Assembly: GCF_001665835.1 (NCBI RefSeq)
Contig: NZ_LZSX01000018.1
Location: forward strand, 27,945 to 91,944
Source: Mycobacterium colombiense
Lineage (GTDB): Bacteria > Actinomycetota > Actinomycetes > Mycobacteriales > Mycobacteriaceae
DNA: 64,000 nt
Direction of reading: 5' to 3'
Shown here: piece by piece, positions 28,909 to 37,688 of the stretch
Numbering within the stretch: position 1 is the stretch's first letter
Layout: every line of letters starts with the position of its first letter
Notes under the pieces: model-generated
Seen by the model: the letters and a program-made list of their open reading frames with translations, nothing else
What the model was told of the DNA's origin: nothing
Database searches by the model: none
Program-made: the position numbers and the translations under genes

Positions 28909-29037
28909 GATATTCGCCGCGATCGTGGTGTGAACGTCGTTGTTGACGGCGCTGTTAAAAACCGGATCTGCGTACCAGATGCTGAAGAATCGTCGCGCCC
29001 GCATGCCGTTTGGTTGTAGCGTGCTGGGGTGTCCTCG

Positions 29038-29589
29038 ATGATGACCACCCTGGACGGGTTCCCCGTGCCGGTGGTTGTGGCCGGCCCGGAGAACGGCGTC
29101 GTCGTCGTCATACTGGGCGACGAGGACCGCGTCCCGGCGGCGTACGACGCGGTCTGCGAGCGGCTGCACACCGCATCGCTTCGGACGGTCGTGGTCGGCT
29201 TCGATCACCGCCTGACCCCCAAGTCGGTGATCGGCATCCTCGACGCGCTGGGCATCGGGTGGGCCGTGATCATGGGCGACCGCGCCGGCGGCGAGCTCGC
29301 CTGGGAACTGACCGCGACCCGGCTGGGCCGGTTCGTCGGACTGGTGGTGATCGACCGCGGCCATCCGCGGGCCGGCGATTACGAAGGCGCCATCACCGAC
29401 GGACATTGCCCGCCCGTCGAGATCGGCACCACCGTGTTGGTCAGCTCGCCGGCCGCCCGGGCGGTGGCCGAGGCCAGCCAGCGCTACGTCTACGCCGAAT
29501 ACCGGGTGGTGCACCTGGGGCGGCGCACCGTGCAGGAGTCCACGGCGCAACTGGCTGCCGAGATCATTTTGCGCACCAGCACCTGGTAG
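29038..29589 (+). CDS. Hypothetical protein, degenerate alpha/beta-hydrolase-like
   Basis: The 183-residue protein has alternating beta/alpha segments (VVVVILGD, LRTVVVGFDH, WAVIMGDRAGGELAWELT, FVGLVVIDRG, TTVLVSSPAA) resembling a shortened alpha/beta-hydrolase fold. The nucleophile-elbow position reads GDRAGG rather than GxSxG, so hydrolase activity is unlikely. ATG at 29038 is chosen with GGGGTG upstream; GTG at 29029 is possible. It precedes glnA4 by about 20 bp and may be co-transcribed. Confidence 0.6.
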   Translation: MMTTLDGFPVPVVVAGPENGVVVVILGDEDRVPAAYDAVCERLHTASLRTVVVGFDHRLTPKSVIGILDALGIGWAVIMGDRAGGELAWELTATRLGRFVGLVVIDRGHPRAGDYEGAITDGHCPPVEIGTTVLVSSPAARAVAEASQRYVYAEYRVVHLGRRTVQESTAQLAAEIILRTSTW

Positions 29590-29609
29590 CGCCTGGTTGA
29601 CTGACGGTC

Positions 29610-31004
29610 ATGGCCAGTGAAGAACGTGCTCTGACCGATCCGAATGCCGCGATGTTGTCGTTGGCCGCGCTCGAACGACTCGCGGGCGCCGGCGAGGTGG
29701 ATACCGTCATCGTGGCGTTCGCCGACATGCAGGGCCGGCTGGTCGGGAAGCGGATCGACGCGCGGCTGTTCCTCGACGAGGTCGCCGCCCACGGCGCCGA
29801 GTGCTGCGGCTACCTCCTCGCCGTCGACGTCGACATGAACACCGTGGGCGGGTATGCGATGTCGAGCTGGGACACCGGATACGGCGACACGGTGGCCAGG
29901 CCCGACCTGTCCACCCTGCGCCGCATTCCCTGGCTGCCCGGCACGGCGTTGGTGATCGCCGACGTGGGCTGGGCCGACGGCAGCCCGGTCACCGTGTCGC
30001 CGCGGGCGATCCTGCGCCGCCAGCTGGACCGGCTGGCCGACCGGGGCCTGGCCGCCGACGTCGCCACCGAGCTGGAATTCATCGTGTTCGACGAGCCCTA
30101 CCGCCAGGCCTGGGCCACCGGGTACCGCGGGCTGACCCCGGCCAGCGACTACAACATCGACTACGCGATCTCGGCGTCGTCGCGTATGGAGCCGCTGCTG
30201 CGCGACATCCGTCGGGGAATGATCGGCGCCGGCCTGCGATTCGAGGCCGTCAAAGGCGAATGCAACAGGGGGCAGCAGGAAATCGGTTTCCGGTACGCCG
30301 ACGCGCTGGTCACCTGTGACAACCACGTCATCTACAAGAACGGTGCCAAGGAGATCGCCGACCAACATGGCAAGAGCCTGACGTTCATGGCGAAATACGA
30401 TGAGCGAGAAGGGAACAGCTGTCATATTCACCTCTCGCTGCGTGACCCGCAGGGCGGTGCGGTGTTCGCCGACCCCAGCCGCCCGCACGGCATGTCGCCG
30501 GCGTTCGGTGGTTTCCTGGCCGGCCTGCTGGCCACCTTGGGCGACCTCACGCTCTTTTACGCGCCGAACATCAACTCCTACAAGCGATTCGCCGACGGCA
30601 GTTTCGCGCCGACCGCGCTGGCGTGGGGTTTGGACAATCGGACCTGCGCGCTGCGGGTGGTCGGCCACGGGCCCAACACCCGGGTCGAGTGCCGCGTCCC
30701 CGGCGGCGACGTCAACCCGTATCTGGCGGTGGCGGCGATGGTCGCCGGCGGGCTGTACGGTATCGAACGGGGCCTCGAGCTACCGGAGCCCTGCGCGGGA
30801 AACGCCTACCAGGCTCCCGGCGTCGAGCGGTTGCCCGTCACGCTGGCAGAGGCGGCCTCGGTGTTCGAGCGCTCGACGCTCGCGCGGGACGTGTTCGGCG
30901 ACGACGTGGTCGCCCACTATCTGAACAACGCCCGGGTGGAGCTGGCGGCGTTCAACGCGGCGGTCACCGACTGGGAGAGGATGCGTGGGTTTGAACGCCT
31001 CTAG
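29610..31004 (+). CDS. glnA4: Glutamine synthetase-like gamma-glutamyl ligase (GlnA4-type)
   Basis: The 464-residue protein has the GS beta-grasp N-terminus and catalytic domain: ELEFIVFDE, ECNRGQQEIGF, GNSCHIHLSL, NINSYKRF and a terminal RVECRVPGGDVNPYLAVAAM. The family includes true GS and gamma-glutamyl-polyamine or -ethanolamide synthetases. The following amidotransferase-type hydrolase, aldehyde dehydrogenase and SDR match a glutamylation pathway for amine catabolism (compare puuA-D), so amine glutamylation is favoured over ammonia assimilation. Matches Rv2860c. Confidence 0.88.
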   Translation: MASEERALTDPNAAMLSLAALERLAGAGEVDTVIVAFADMQGRLVGKRIDARLFLDEVAAHGAECCGYLLAVDVDMNTVGGYAMSSWDTGYGDTVARPDLSTLRRIPWLPGTALVIADVGWADGSPVTVSPRAILRRQLDRLADRGLAADVATELEFIVFDEPYRQAWATGYRGLTPASDYNIDYAISASSRMEPLLRDIRRGMIGAGLRFEAVKGECNRGQQEIGFRYADALVTCDNHVIYKNGAKEIADQHGKSLTFMAKYDEREGNSCHIHLSLRDPQGGAVFADPSRPHGMSPAFGGFLAGLLATLGDLTLFYAPNINSYKRFADGSFAPTALAWGLDNRTCALRVVGHGPNTRVECRVPGGDVNPYLAVAAMVAGGLYGIERGLELPEPCAGNAYQAPGVERLPVTLAEAASVFERSTLARDVFGDDVVAHYLNNARVELAAFNAAVTDWERMRGFERL

Positions 31005-31860
31005 GTCCGATGGTGGCGATCCGCCGCGCCCGGCTGCGCCGCGCTTGCGATCGCCACGGTTCGATGGTGGCGACCCGCCGCGCCCGGCTGCGCCGCGCTT
31101 GCGATCGCCACGGTTCGATGGTGGCGACCCGCCGCGAAGCCACCCGGTGATCGGCCTGACGACGTATCTGGAGCAGGTGCAGACCGGCATCTGGGACATC
31201 CGGGCCGGGTACCTGCCCGCCGATTATTTCGAAGGCGTCATCCTGGCCGGCGGGATCGCGGTGCTGCTGCCGCCGCAGCCGGTGGACGCCGAGATCGTCG
31301 ACTCGGTCCTGGACGGCTTGCACGCGCTGGTGATCACCGGGGGATACGACCTGGACCCCGCCAGCTACGGTCAGCCACCGCACCCGACCACCGACGCCCC
31401 CCGCACCGACCGCGACGCATGGGAATTCGCGCTGTTGCAGGGCGCGCTTCGGCGGGGCCTGCCGGTGCTGGGAATCTGCCGCGGCGCACAGGTGCTCAAC
31501 GTCGCGCTGGGCGGTACGCTGCACCAGCACCTGCCCGACGTGCTCGGGCACAGCGGGCACCGGGCGGGCAACGGGGTGTTCACCAGGCTGCCGGTGCGCA
31601 CGGTGGCGGGTACCCGGCTGGCCGCATTGGTCGGGGAGTCCGCCGATGCGCCGAGCTATCACCATCAGGCCGTCGACCGGGTGGGGGACGGCCTGGTGGT
31701 CAGCGCGCGGGACGCGGACGGCGTCGTCGAGGGGCTGGAGCTGCCGGGCGACAGGTTTGTGCTTGCGGTGCAATGGCATCCGGAACAGTCGCTGCAAGAC
31801 CTGCGGTTGTTCGCAGCGATCGTCGACGCCGCCCGGTCCTACGCGGGGCGGGCGAGTTGA
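30985..31860 (+). CDS. Class-I glutamine amidotransferase-like hydrolase (PuuD-like peptidase C26)
   Basis: The catalytic domain has GICRGAQVLNVALGGTLHQHLPD (nucleophile Cys), HHQAVDRVGDGL and QWHPEQS (His/Glu). That is the peptidase C26 family, which hydrolyses gamma-glutamyl amides. The 291-residue reading starts at GTG 30985, overlapping glnA4. Residues 8-50 are encoded by the 54-bp repeat, giving the repeated peptide FDGGDPPRPAAPRLRSPR. GTG 31147, just before the domain, would exclude the repeat, so the true N-terminus is uncertain. Matches Rv2859c. Confidence 0.85.
   Translation: MGLNASRSDGGDPPRPAAPRLRSPRFDGGDPPRPAAPRLRSPRFDGGDPPRSHPVIGLTTYLEQVQTGIWDIRAGYLPADYFEGVILAGGIAVLLPPQPVDAEIVDSVLDGLHALVITGGYDLDPASYGQPPHPTTDAPRTDRDAWEFALLQGALRRGLPVLGICRGAQVLNVALGGTLHQHLPDVLGHSGHRAGNGVFTRLPVRTVAGTRLAALVGESADAPSYHHQAVDRVGDGLVVSARDADGVVEGLELPGDRFVLAVQWHPEQSLQDLRLFAAIVDAARSYAGRAS
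31007..31135 (+). repeat. 54-bp tandem repeat (two full copies and a partial), copy C
   Basis: Units at 31007-31060 and 31061-31114 are nearly identical, followed by a partial copy. Each contains TGGCGAYCCGCCGCGCCCGG and ends ATCGCCACGGT, with terminal TGGCGA/TCGCCA inverted ends. The length is a multiple of three, so the frame of the amidotransferase gene is kept. I recall a variable-number tandem repeat at the M. tuberculosis orthologue; copy number may differ between strains here too. Confidence 0.8.
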
Positions 31861-33221
31861 GTGCCGCGCGGCTGATCAACCCGGCGACCGAGGAAGTGCT
31901 GCGCTCGGTCGAGCACGCCGATGCCGCGGCGGTCGACGACGCGGTGGACCGGGCGCGGGCGGCCCAGCGGCGGTGGGCGCGGTTGTCCCCGGCCGAGCGG
32001 GCCGCCGGCCTGCGGGCCTTTGCCGCCGCCGTCGACGCCCATCTCGGCGAGCTGGCCGCACTCGAGGTCGCCAACTCCGGGCATCCCATCGCGTCGGCCG
32101 AATGGGAGGCCGGTCACGTCCGCGACGTGTTGAACTTCTACGCGGCCAGTCCGGAACGCTTGTCCGGCAAGCAAATTCCCGTCGCCGGTGGCCTGGACGT
32201 CACGTTCAACGAGCCGATGGGCGTGGTCGGCGTGATCACGCCGTGGAACTTCCCGATGCCCATCGCGTCGTGGGGTTTCGCTCCGGCCCTGGCCGCGGGC
32301 AACGCCGTGCTGATCAAACCCGCCGAGGCGACGCCGCTGACCACCATCCGGCTCGGTGAGCTCGCGGTGCAAGCCGGCCTCGACGCGGACCTGCTGCAGG
32401 TGCTGCCGGGTCGGGGTGCGGTGGTCGGGGAGCGGTTCGTCACCCACCCCGGCATCCGCAAGATCGTGTTCACCGGGTCCACCGACGTCGGCAAGCAGGT
32501 GATGACCGGTGCGGCCGCTCTGGTGAAGCGGGTGACCCTGGAACTGGGCGGCAAGAGCGCCAACATCGTGTTCGCCGACTGCGACCTCGAGCGCGCCGCC
32601 GCGACCGCACCGGCCGGCGTGTTCGACAACGCGGGCCAGGACTGCTGCGCCCGCAGCCGAATCCTGGTGCAGCGCAGCGTCTACGACCGGTTCATGGAGC
32701 TGCTCGAACCCGCCGTCACCCGCGTCGTGGTCGGCGACCCGGCGTCCCGGAGCACCGAGATGGGTCCGCTGGTGTCGGCCGCGCACCGCGACAAGGTGGC
32801 GTCGTATGTGCCCGACGACGCCCCTGTCGCATTTCGCGGCGCCGCGCCGTCCGGACGCGGATTCTGGTTCCCGCCAACGGTTCTGACTCCGCAGCGCACC
32901 GACCGCAGCGTCACCGACGAGATCTTCGGGCCGGTGGTCACGGTGCTGACCTTCGACGACGAGCACGACGCCATCACCCTGGCCAACGACACCAGCTACG
33001 GGCTGTCCGGATCGATCTGGACCGACGACCTGTCCCGTGCGCTGCGCGTGTCGCGGGCGATCGAATCCGGGAATCTATCGGTGAATTCGCACTCGTCGGT
33101 GCGGTACAGCACGCCGTTCGGCGGGTTCAAGCAGTCCGGGCTGGGCCGTGAGCTAGGCCCGGATGCGCCGTTGCACTTCACCGAGACCAAGAACGTGTTC
33201 ATCGCGATCAGAGAGGATTAG
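31857..33221 (+). CDS. aldC: Aldehyde dehydrogenase (AldC-like)
   Basis: The 454-residue NAD(P)-dependent aldehyde dehydrogenase has ITPWNFPMPIASWGFAPALAAGN, the VFTGSTDVGKQVM nucleotide loop, catalytic Glu in LELGGKSANIV, nucleophile Cys in NAGQDCCARSR, and EIFGPVVTVL. The start is TTG at 31857, overlapping the preceding stop as TTGA. In the amine-catabolism reading it would oxidise the gamma-glutamyl-aminoaldehyde. Matches Rv2858c. Confidence 0.92.
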   Translation: MSAARLINPATEEVLRSVEHADAAAVDDAVDRARAAQRRWARLSPAERAAGLRAFAAAVDAHLGELAALEVANSGHPIASAEWEAGHVRDVLNFYAASPERLSGKQIPVAGGLDVTFNEPMGVVGVITPWNFPMPIASWGFAPALAAGNAVLIKPAEATPLTTIRLGELAVQAGLDADLLQVLPGRGAVVGERFVTHPGIRKIVFTGSTDVGKQVMTGAAALVKRVTLELGGKSANIVFADCDLERAAATAPAGVFDNAGQDCCARSRILVQRSVYDRFMELLEPAVTRVVVGDPASRSTEMGPLVSAAHRDKVASYVPDDAPVAFRGAAPSGRGFWFPPTVLTPQRTDRSVTDEIFGPVVTVLTFDDEHDAITLANDTSYGLSGSIWTDDLSRALRVSRAIESGNLSVNSHSSVRYSTPFGGFKQSGLGRELGPDAPLHFTETKNVFIAIRED

Positions 33222-33224
33222 GCG

Positions 33225-34004
33225 GTGGCGGTCGATCTCACCCAACGATTGGCGGGCCGCGTGGCCGTCGTCACCGGCGCCGGCGGCGGCATCGGGCTGG
33301 CCGCGGCTCGGCGGATGCATGCCGAGGGTGCCACCATCGTGATCGGCGACATCGACGCCGACGCGGGCGGGGCCGCGGCCGACGAACTGTCCGGCTTGTT
33401 CGTGCCCACCGACGTGGCCGATGAGAACGCGGTCAACGCGCTCTTCGATACCGCGGCGCGGGCCCACGCGCGCATCGACATCGCGTTCAACAACGCCGGC
33501 ATCTCGCCGCCCGACGACGATCTGATCGAGAACACCGAACTGCCGGCGTGGCAACGCGTCCAGGACGTCAACCTGAAGTCGGTGTACCTGTGTTGCCGGG
33601 CGGCGTTGCGGCACATGGTTCCCGCGCAGAAAGGCTCGATCATCAACACGGCGTCGTTCGTCGCCGTCCTGGGGTCGGCGACGTCGCAGATCTCCTACAC
33701 CGCCTCCAAGGGCGGCGTGCTGGCCATGTCGCGCGAACTGGGTGTGCAGTTCGCCCGGCAGGGCATCCGGGTGAACGCGCTGTGCCCCGGGCCGGTCAAC
33801 ACCCCGCTACTGCAAGAGCTTTTCGCCAAGGACCCCGAGCGGGCCGCCCGCCGGCTGGTGCACGTCCCGGTCGGCCGATTCGCCAATCCCGACGAAATCG
33901 CTTCGGCAGTAGCGTTTTTGGCTAGCGATGACGCGTCATTCATCACCGCTTCGACGTTCATGGTCGACGGCGGCATCAGCGCGGCCTACGTCACCCCGCT
34001 TTAA
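33225..34004 (+). CDS. Short-chain dehydrogenase/reductase (Rv2857c-like)
   Basis: The 259-residue classical SDR has TGAGGGIGLAAA, NNAGISPP, catalytic Ser region NTASFVAVLGSA, YTASKGG (Tyr/Lys) and PGPVNTPLLQ. The start is GTG at 33225, 3 bp after the aldC stop. Within the cassette it may oxidise or reduce a carbonyl intermediate; the substrate is unknown. Its last bases overlap the stop of the convergent PPE gene. Confidence 0.88.
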   Translation: MAVDLTQRLAGRVAVVTGAGGGIGLAAARRMHAEGATIVIGDIDADAGGAAADELSGLFVPTDVADENAVNALFDTAARAHARIDIAFNNAGISPPDDDLIENTELPAWQRVQDVNLKSVYLCCRAALRHMVPAQKGSIINTASFVAVLGSATSQISYTASKGGVLAMSRELGVQFARQGIRVNALCPGPVNTPLLQELFAKDPERAARRLVHVPVGRFANPDEIASAVAFLASDDASFITASTFMVDGGISAAYVTPL

Positions 34005-34957
34005 CCGCCGTACTTGTCGGCCGCATGTGACCCGGGATGCTCGCTGATCGCGACCAAGTGGATGGGCTCGCCGACCCGGTCCTCACGCAGCCGCTCCATC
34101 ATGGGGGCGGCGGCCGCCCAGGCGCGCGGCACCGACAGCACACCGACCGGCATCCCGCGGCCCAGCCGCGCGTTCACGCCGTTGGGGACAGCCGGCCTGG
34201 GGAACAGCGATTGCAGGGCCGCGGTCTTGTTCATCGAATTGAGATGGCCGATCGCGAAGTCCGACGGCGCGGTCACCGAATTCAGTTTCGACAGCCACGG
34301 GGTGACCGCGGCGAGGGATGCTTCGAGCGTGCTCAGCGGCGACGACGACAGCCGTTTGAGGGTGTCGGGTATCACCGACATCAGTTCGCAGCCGGCGGAT
34401 ATGACGTCCGGCGCCGACTGCAGGGCCCAATTACGTTTGGTCACAGCGGGATTGCCGTGCGGCGCGGGGAAGGGGGCCATCGTCACGGCGGCGGCCGCGG
34501 CCTCGGCGTAGGCGTACATGGCGTCGGCGTTTCGCGCCCACATCGCGTCGTACTCGGCATCGACGTTCGCGATCGCCGCGCTCCGCTGGCCCAGACAATT
34601 CGTCGACACCAGCGATATTCGTTGCGTCCGGTTGCCGGTGACCTCCTGCGGCGGCACCGTCGCCGCGAAGGCCGACTGATGCGCGCCGGCCGCCGCCGCG
34701 AGCTGGGTGGCCGCGTGCTCGCTGCGGGTCGCGACGGCGTCGAGCCAGTCGACGTAGCATGCCGCGGCTTGGCTGAGCGCCGCGCCGTCGCCGTCCGCCG
34801 CCAGCCGTGCGGTAACCGCCCGGTAGTCGGCCGCCGCGCTGAAGAGCCGTACGGCCAACGCTTCCCACGCCGCGGCGGCGCGGGTCATCGATCCCGCGCC
34901 GGGACCCGAATACATCAGCCCGGAGCTGATCTCCGGAGGTAGCGTCGCGAAACTCAT
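34001..34957 (-). CDS. PPE family protein (SVP subgroup)
   Basis: The 318-residue protein has the PPE N-terminal domain of about 180 residues: FATLPPEISSGLMYSGPGAGSM, AAAAWEAL and an ALSQAAACYVDWLDAVATRSEHAATQ helix. Near the C-terminus, VGVLSVPRAW is the SVP motif. PPE proteins are exported by ESX type VII systems, often with a PE partner; no PE gene is adjacent, which is unusual for pair-dependent PPEs. The WxG-like turn needed for EspG binding is plausible but not certain. AGGTT-type ribosome site (GGAGG) precedes the ATG. Confidence 0.9.
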   Translation of the reverse strand: MSFATLPPEISSGLMYSGPGAGSMTRAAAAWEALAVRLFSAAADYRAVTARLAADGDGAALSQAAACYVDWLDAVATRSEHAATQLAAAAGAHQSAFAATVPPQEVTGNRTQRISLVSTNCLGQRSAAIANVDAEYDAMWARNADAMYAYAEAAAAAVTMAPFPAPHGNPAVTKRNWALQSAPDVISAGCELMSVIPDTLKRLSSSPLSTLEASLAAVTPWLSKLNSVTAPSDFAIGHLNSMNKTAALQSLFPRPAVPNGVNARLGRGMPVGVLSVPRAWAAAAPMMERLREDRVGEPIHLVAISEHPGSHAADKYGG

Positions 34958-35114
34958 TACAACCTCCGCCTGCCTGTGGCGGTACATGTGGTGCCCGAAA
35001 ACATGAGGGTCTTCTTTCACGAGATAGACACGAGGGTTACAAGCCGTGGGTTCGCTCAAGTGTCGCGCGCACACACCGTGCGTCGGCGAAACACGCCCGT
35101 CCAGGATGTAACGA

Positions 35115-35567
35115 TCAGCGGCGGGCGATGCAGATCCGGGTCAAGATATCTCGGTCGGACGCGATGGCCGCGGGTGCGCGGGGCTGGGTCCCGCCGGGCG
35201 CAAACCCTATCGGGGTGAACGACGATGGCGCCGTCGTCAGCACCGATTGCGGTGACAAGCGGTTCCACGTCAGGGGCCGTTCCTTGGTCATCCACGCGCT
35301 GCGGAACGGCTTGTTCTTGTTCGCCGGTGCCGACGACCGCGCGGCAGCGAGGGCGGCCCGGCCGAGGGCGACCGGACGGTCATGCGTCAGCCCGGCGTGC
35401 GTGCCGACCGTTGCCGCCGACCAGGCCGCCGGCTCCGGCGGCGCCGCCGCGGCGAAGTTGGGCCGCAGCCACGAACCCGTGACCAGGGCGATGAACACCC
35501 CCAGCGCGGCGGTAACCGCGATGGCCAGCTGCCATCGCCGAGTTACGCCAACGCCCCGGACAACCAC
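35115..35567 (-). CDS. Hypothetical membrane-anchored or secreted protein
   Basis: The 150-residue product has one N-terminal hydrophobic helix (WQLAIAVTAALGVFIALVTGSWL) that could be a signal anchor. It is followed by a low-complexity Ala/Pro region and a basic end (TRICIARR). I recognise no domain. The start is GTG at 35567. A long + strand ORF overlaps it; the - strand reading is favoured because of the signal-like helix and the strand of its neighbours. Confidence 0.5.
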   Translation of the reverse strand: MVVRGVGVTRRWQLAIAVTAALGVFIALVTGSWLRPNFAAAAPPEPAAWSAATVGTHAGLTHDRPVALGRAALAAARSSAPANKNKPFRSAWMTKERPLTWNRLSPQSVLTTAPSSFTPIGFAPGGTQPRAPAAIASDRDILTRICIARR

Positions 35568-35636
35568 AGTGCACCGAATGTACCGCGCGAAAATCGGTGA
35601 ACGGTCCCAGCGAGCTGTGAACTCGATCCGAGTCCG

Positions 35637-36485
35637 TCAGCGATCGGACCCGCGGGGATCGATGAGCTCGTTGAAGTCGGCGACGCTGTGAATGCCGTCG
35701 ACATAGTCGAACGAGCCGTTTTCGAGCACTTCGCGTGCGGCACGGACGACGGCGGTAAGCCCGGTGCGGCAAAAGGAGGTGCCGATCGACACCCTGCGCA
35801 CCCCGAATTCCTTGAGCTGCACGAGCGTGAAAGTCGCCGGCCCGAACCCGGCGACATAGTTGAACGGCCGGTTGACGCTGCCGCACACCCGGCGCAGCGC
35901 GGCCTCGTCGGGCAGGCCGGGTGCGTACAACACATCGGCGCCGGCCGCCTCGAATGCCTGCAGCCGGGACACCGTGTCGTCGAGGTCCGGGCGGCCGCGG
36001 ATGAAGTTCTCCGAGCGGGCGGTCAGTGTGAAGGGATGAGGCAGCGCCCGCGCGGCCTCGACGGCGGCCTGGATGCGCTCAATCGCCAGCTCGCGGGGGA
36101 AGATCGGCGCGTCGGTGGCGTAGGTGGCGTCCTCGATCGAGGCCCCGGCCAGGCCGGCCTCGCCCGCCAGACGCACGGTTTCGGCCACCGTCTCGGGGGC
36201 GTCGCCGAACCCGTTCTCCAGATCCGCGGTCACCGGAAGCGGGGTTGCCCCGACGATGGCGCGCGCGTGTTCGAGGGCTTCGTCCCTGCTGACCGCGCCG
36301 TCGCCATCGCGCCGGCCCAGCGAGAACGCCAGGCCGGCGCTGGTGGTCGCCAGTGCACGAAACCCGAGGTTGGCGAACAACCGGGCGGTGCCGATGTCCC
36401 AGGGATTGGGGAGCACGAGAATCTCGTCGCCGGCGTGCAGGCGTCGGAATTCGTCGCCACGACGGGTCCGTTCGGTGTCATCCAT
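35637..36485 (-). CDS. Isocitrate lyase/PEP mutase family protein
   Basis: The 282-residue TIM-barrel protein has LPNPWDIGTARLFANLGFRALATTSAG, the metal site TADLENGFGDAPE and ASIEDATY, and a C-terminal RVSIGTSF. This matches the oxaloacetase/PEP-mutase-like group often called 'isocitrate lyase/phosphoenolpyruvate mutase family'. The KKCGH-type motif of true isocitrate lyase is absent, so a carboxyphosphonate or 2-methylisocitrate-type activity cannot be assigned. It lies downstream of the hydrogenase operon. Confidence 0.8.
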   Translation of the reverse strand: MDDTERTRRGDEFRRLHAGDEILVLPNPWDIGTARLFANLGFRALATTSAGLAFSLGRRDGDGAVSRDEALEHARAIVGATPLPVTADLENGFGDAPETVAETVRLAGEAGLAGASIEDATYATDAPIFPRELAIERIQAAVEAARALPHPFTLTARSENFIRGRPDLDDTVSRLQAFEAAGADVLYAPGLPDEAALRRVCGSVNRPFNYVAGFGPATFTLVQLKEFGVRRVSIGTSFCRTGLTAVVRAAREVLENGSFDYVDGIHSVADFNELIDPRGSDR

Positions 36486-36542
36486 GGCCAGTCCGATCTG
36501 GGGGAGTCTGCATGCAGATGTAGCACCGGCCACCGACAAGCG

Positions 36543-37667
36543 CTACGGCCGGAAAGCGAGGAGCGGAATCGCCATCTCCGCCGCGGTGGCTCCGCCGTGA
36601 AAGCCGATCAGGCGGGCCGTTTCCGGGGGTTCGTGTGCGCTGGCCAGCACCGCGGTGTCGCCGGAACAGACGACCACCACGTCGCCGAGCCGCTCGGTGT
36701 GTGGCGCGGCGACCGGCCCGAACATGCCGGCGGCCACCGCCTGCTCGCGGCTGTACACGGTGGCGCGGCCGTCCAGCAGCTCGCCCCACGCGGCCTGCAC
36801 GTCGGCGGCGGCGCCCGGCGCGGTGTGCAGATACCGCACCCGCGGTTCGCCGGCCACCACCCGGATTCCCTCGGCCAGCCGGGGGTCGGTGTCGAGGTCG
36901 ACGCGCCCCTCGGGTGGGACGTTGATGCCGCCGTGGTCGGCGGTCACCAGCACCGCCGCGTTCGCCGGCAGCGCGTCGAGCAGGCGCGACAGCAGCGCGT
37001 CGATGTTGGCCGCCGCAGCATGCCACTGCTCGGAGCCGATGCCGAAGACGTGGGCGGCGGTGTCGAGCTCCGCGGTGTAGCCGTAGACCAGCCCGGGCGC
37101 CGCGCGCAGCTCGTCGGCCACCAGCCGCGCGTAGTCGTCGGTGGGGCCGGCCGGGTGGAATTCGGCGCCGCGATACGCGGCCTCGGACAGTCCGCTGCCG
37201 ATGAACGCGGCCGGCAGCACGGCGCGGGCGCTCACGCCGGCGTTTTTGAGCCGCTCGAACCAGGTCGGCACCGGCTGCCAGATGGTGGGGGGCGGGTCGT
37301 CGCGCCACCGGACGTGGTTGAGCACCCGGTCGGTGCCGGGCATTTTGAGGGTGAAGCCCAGGATTCCGTGTTCGCCCGGGAGCGCGCCGGTGCCCAGTGA
37401 CACCAGGCTGGTCGGCGTGGTCGACGGGAACGTGCAGTCCAGCCGGGTCAGTCGCCCGGTGGCACCGGCAAGCACGGACGCGAGCAGCGGTGCGCCGCCG
37501 GCCAGCTGCGGAAGCAGGTGCCAGCCCAGCCCGTCGACCAGCACGACGAGCACCCGGTCGATCCGGTCGGCGTCGACCCAGTCCGCCACCGCCAGGTTGT
37601 CGACTGCGTCCGGGACCCCGAGCAGCGCGGCCGCGGTGGGCAGCACGTCGCACAGAGAACCGGGCAC
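36543..37667 (-). CDS. Alkaline-phosphatase-superfamily nucleotide pyrophosphatase/phosphodiesterase
   Basis: The 374-residue protein has the metal-binding and nucleophile motifs of the superfamily: VLVVLVDGLGWHLL (first Asp), CTFPSTTPTSLVSLGTG (Thr nucleophile), YGYTAELDTAAHVFG, and VTADHGGINVP (Asp-His). It has no obvious signal peptide, so it probably acts in the cytoplasm on phosphodiesters. Only 21 bp separates it from the DUF6390-like gene, so it may be the distal part of the hydrogenase transcript. Confidence 0.82.
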   Translation of the reverse strand: MPGSLCDVLPTAAALLGVPDAVDNLAVADWVDADRIDRVLVVLVDGLGWHLLPQLAGGAPLLASVLAGATGRLTRLDCTFPSTTPTSLVSLGTGALPGEHGILGFTLKMPGTDRVLNHVRWRDDPPPTIWQPVPTWFERLKNAGVSARAVLPAAFIGSGLSEAAYRGAEFHPAGPTDDYARLVADELRAAPGLVYGYTAELDTAAHVFGIGSEQWHAAAANIDALLSRLLDALPANAAVLVTADHGGINVPPEGRVDLDTDPRLAEGIRVVAGEPRVRYLHTAPGAAADVQAAWGELLDGRATVYSREQAVAAGMFGPVAAPHTERLGDVVVVCSGDTAVLASAHEPPETARLIGFHGGATAAEMAIPLLAFRP

Positions 37668-37688
37668 GGGGCCAGTCTGGCGGCGAAG

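Noticed and set aside
35128..35691. 187-codon + strand frame opposite the small signal-anchor protein
   Set aside because: No domain or signal, no ribosome site, and it runs into the isocitrate-lyase-like gene; the - strand alternative has a membrane helix, though neither is certain.
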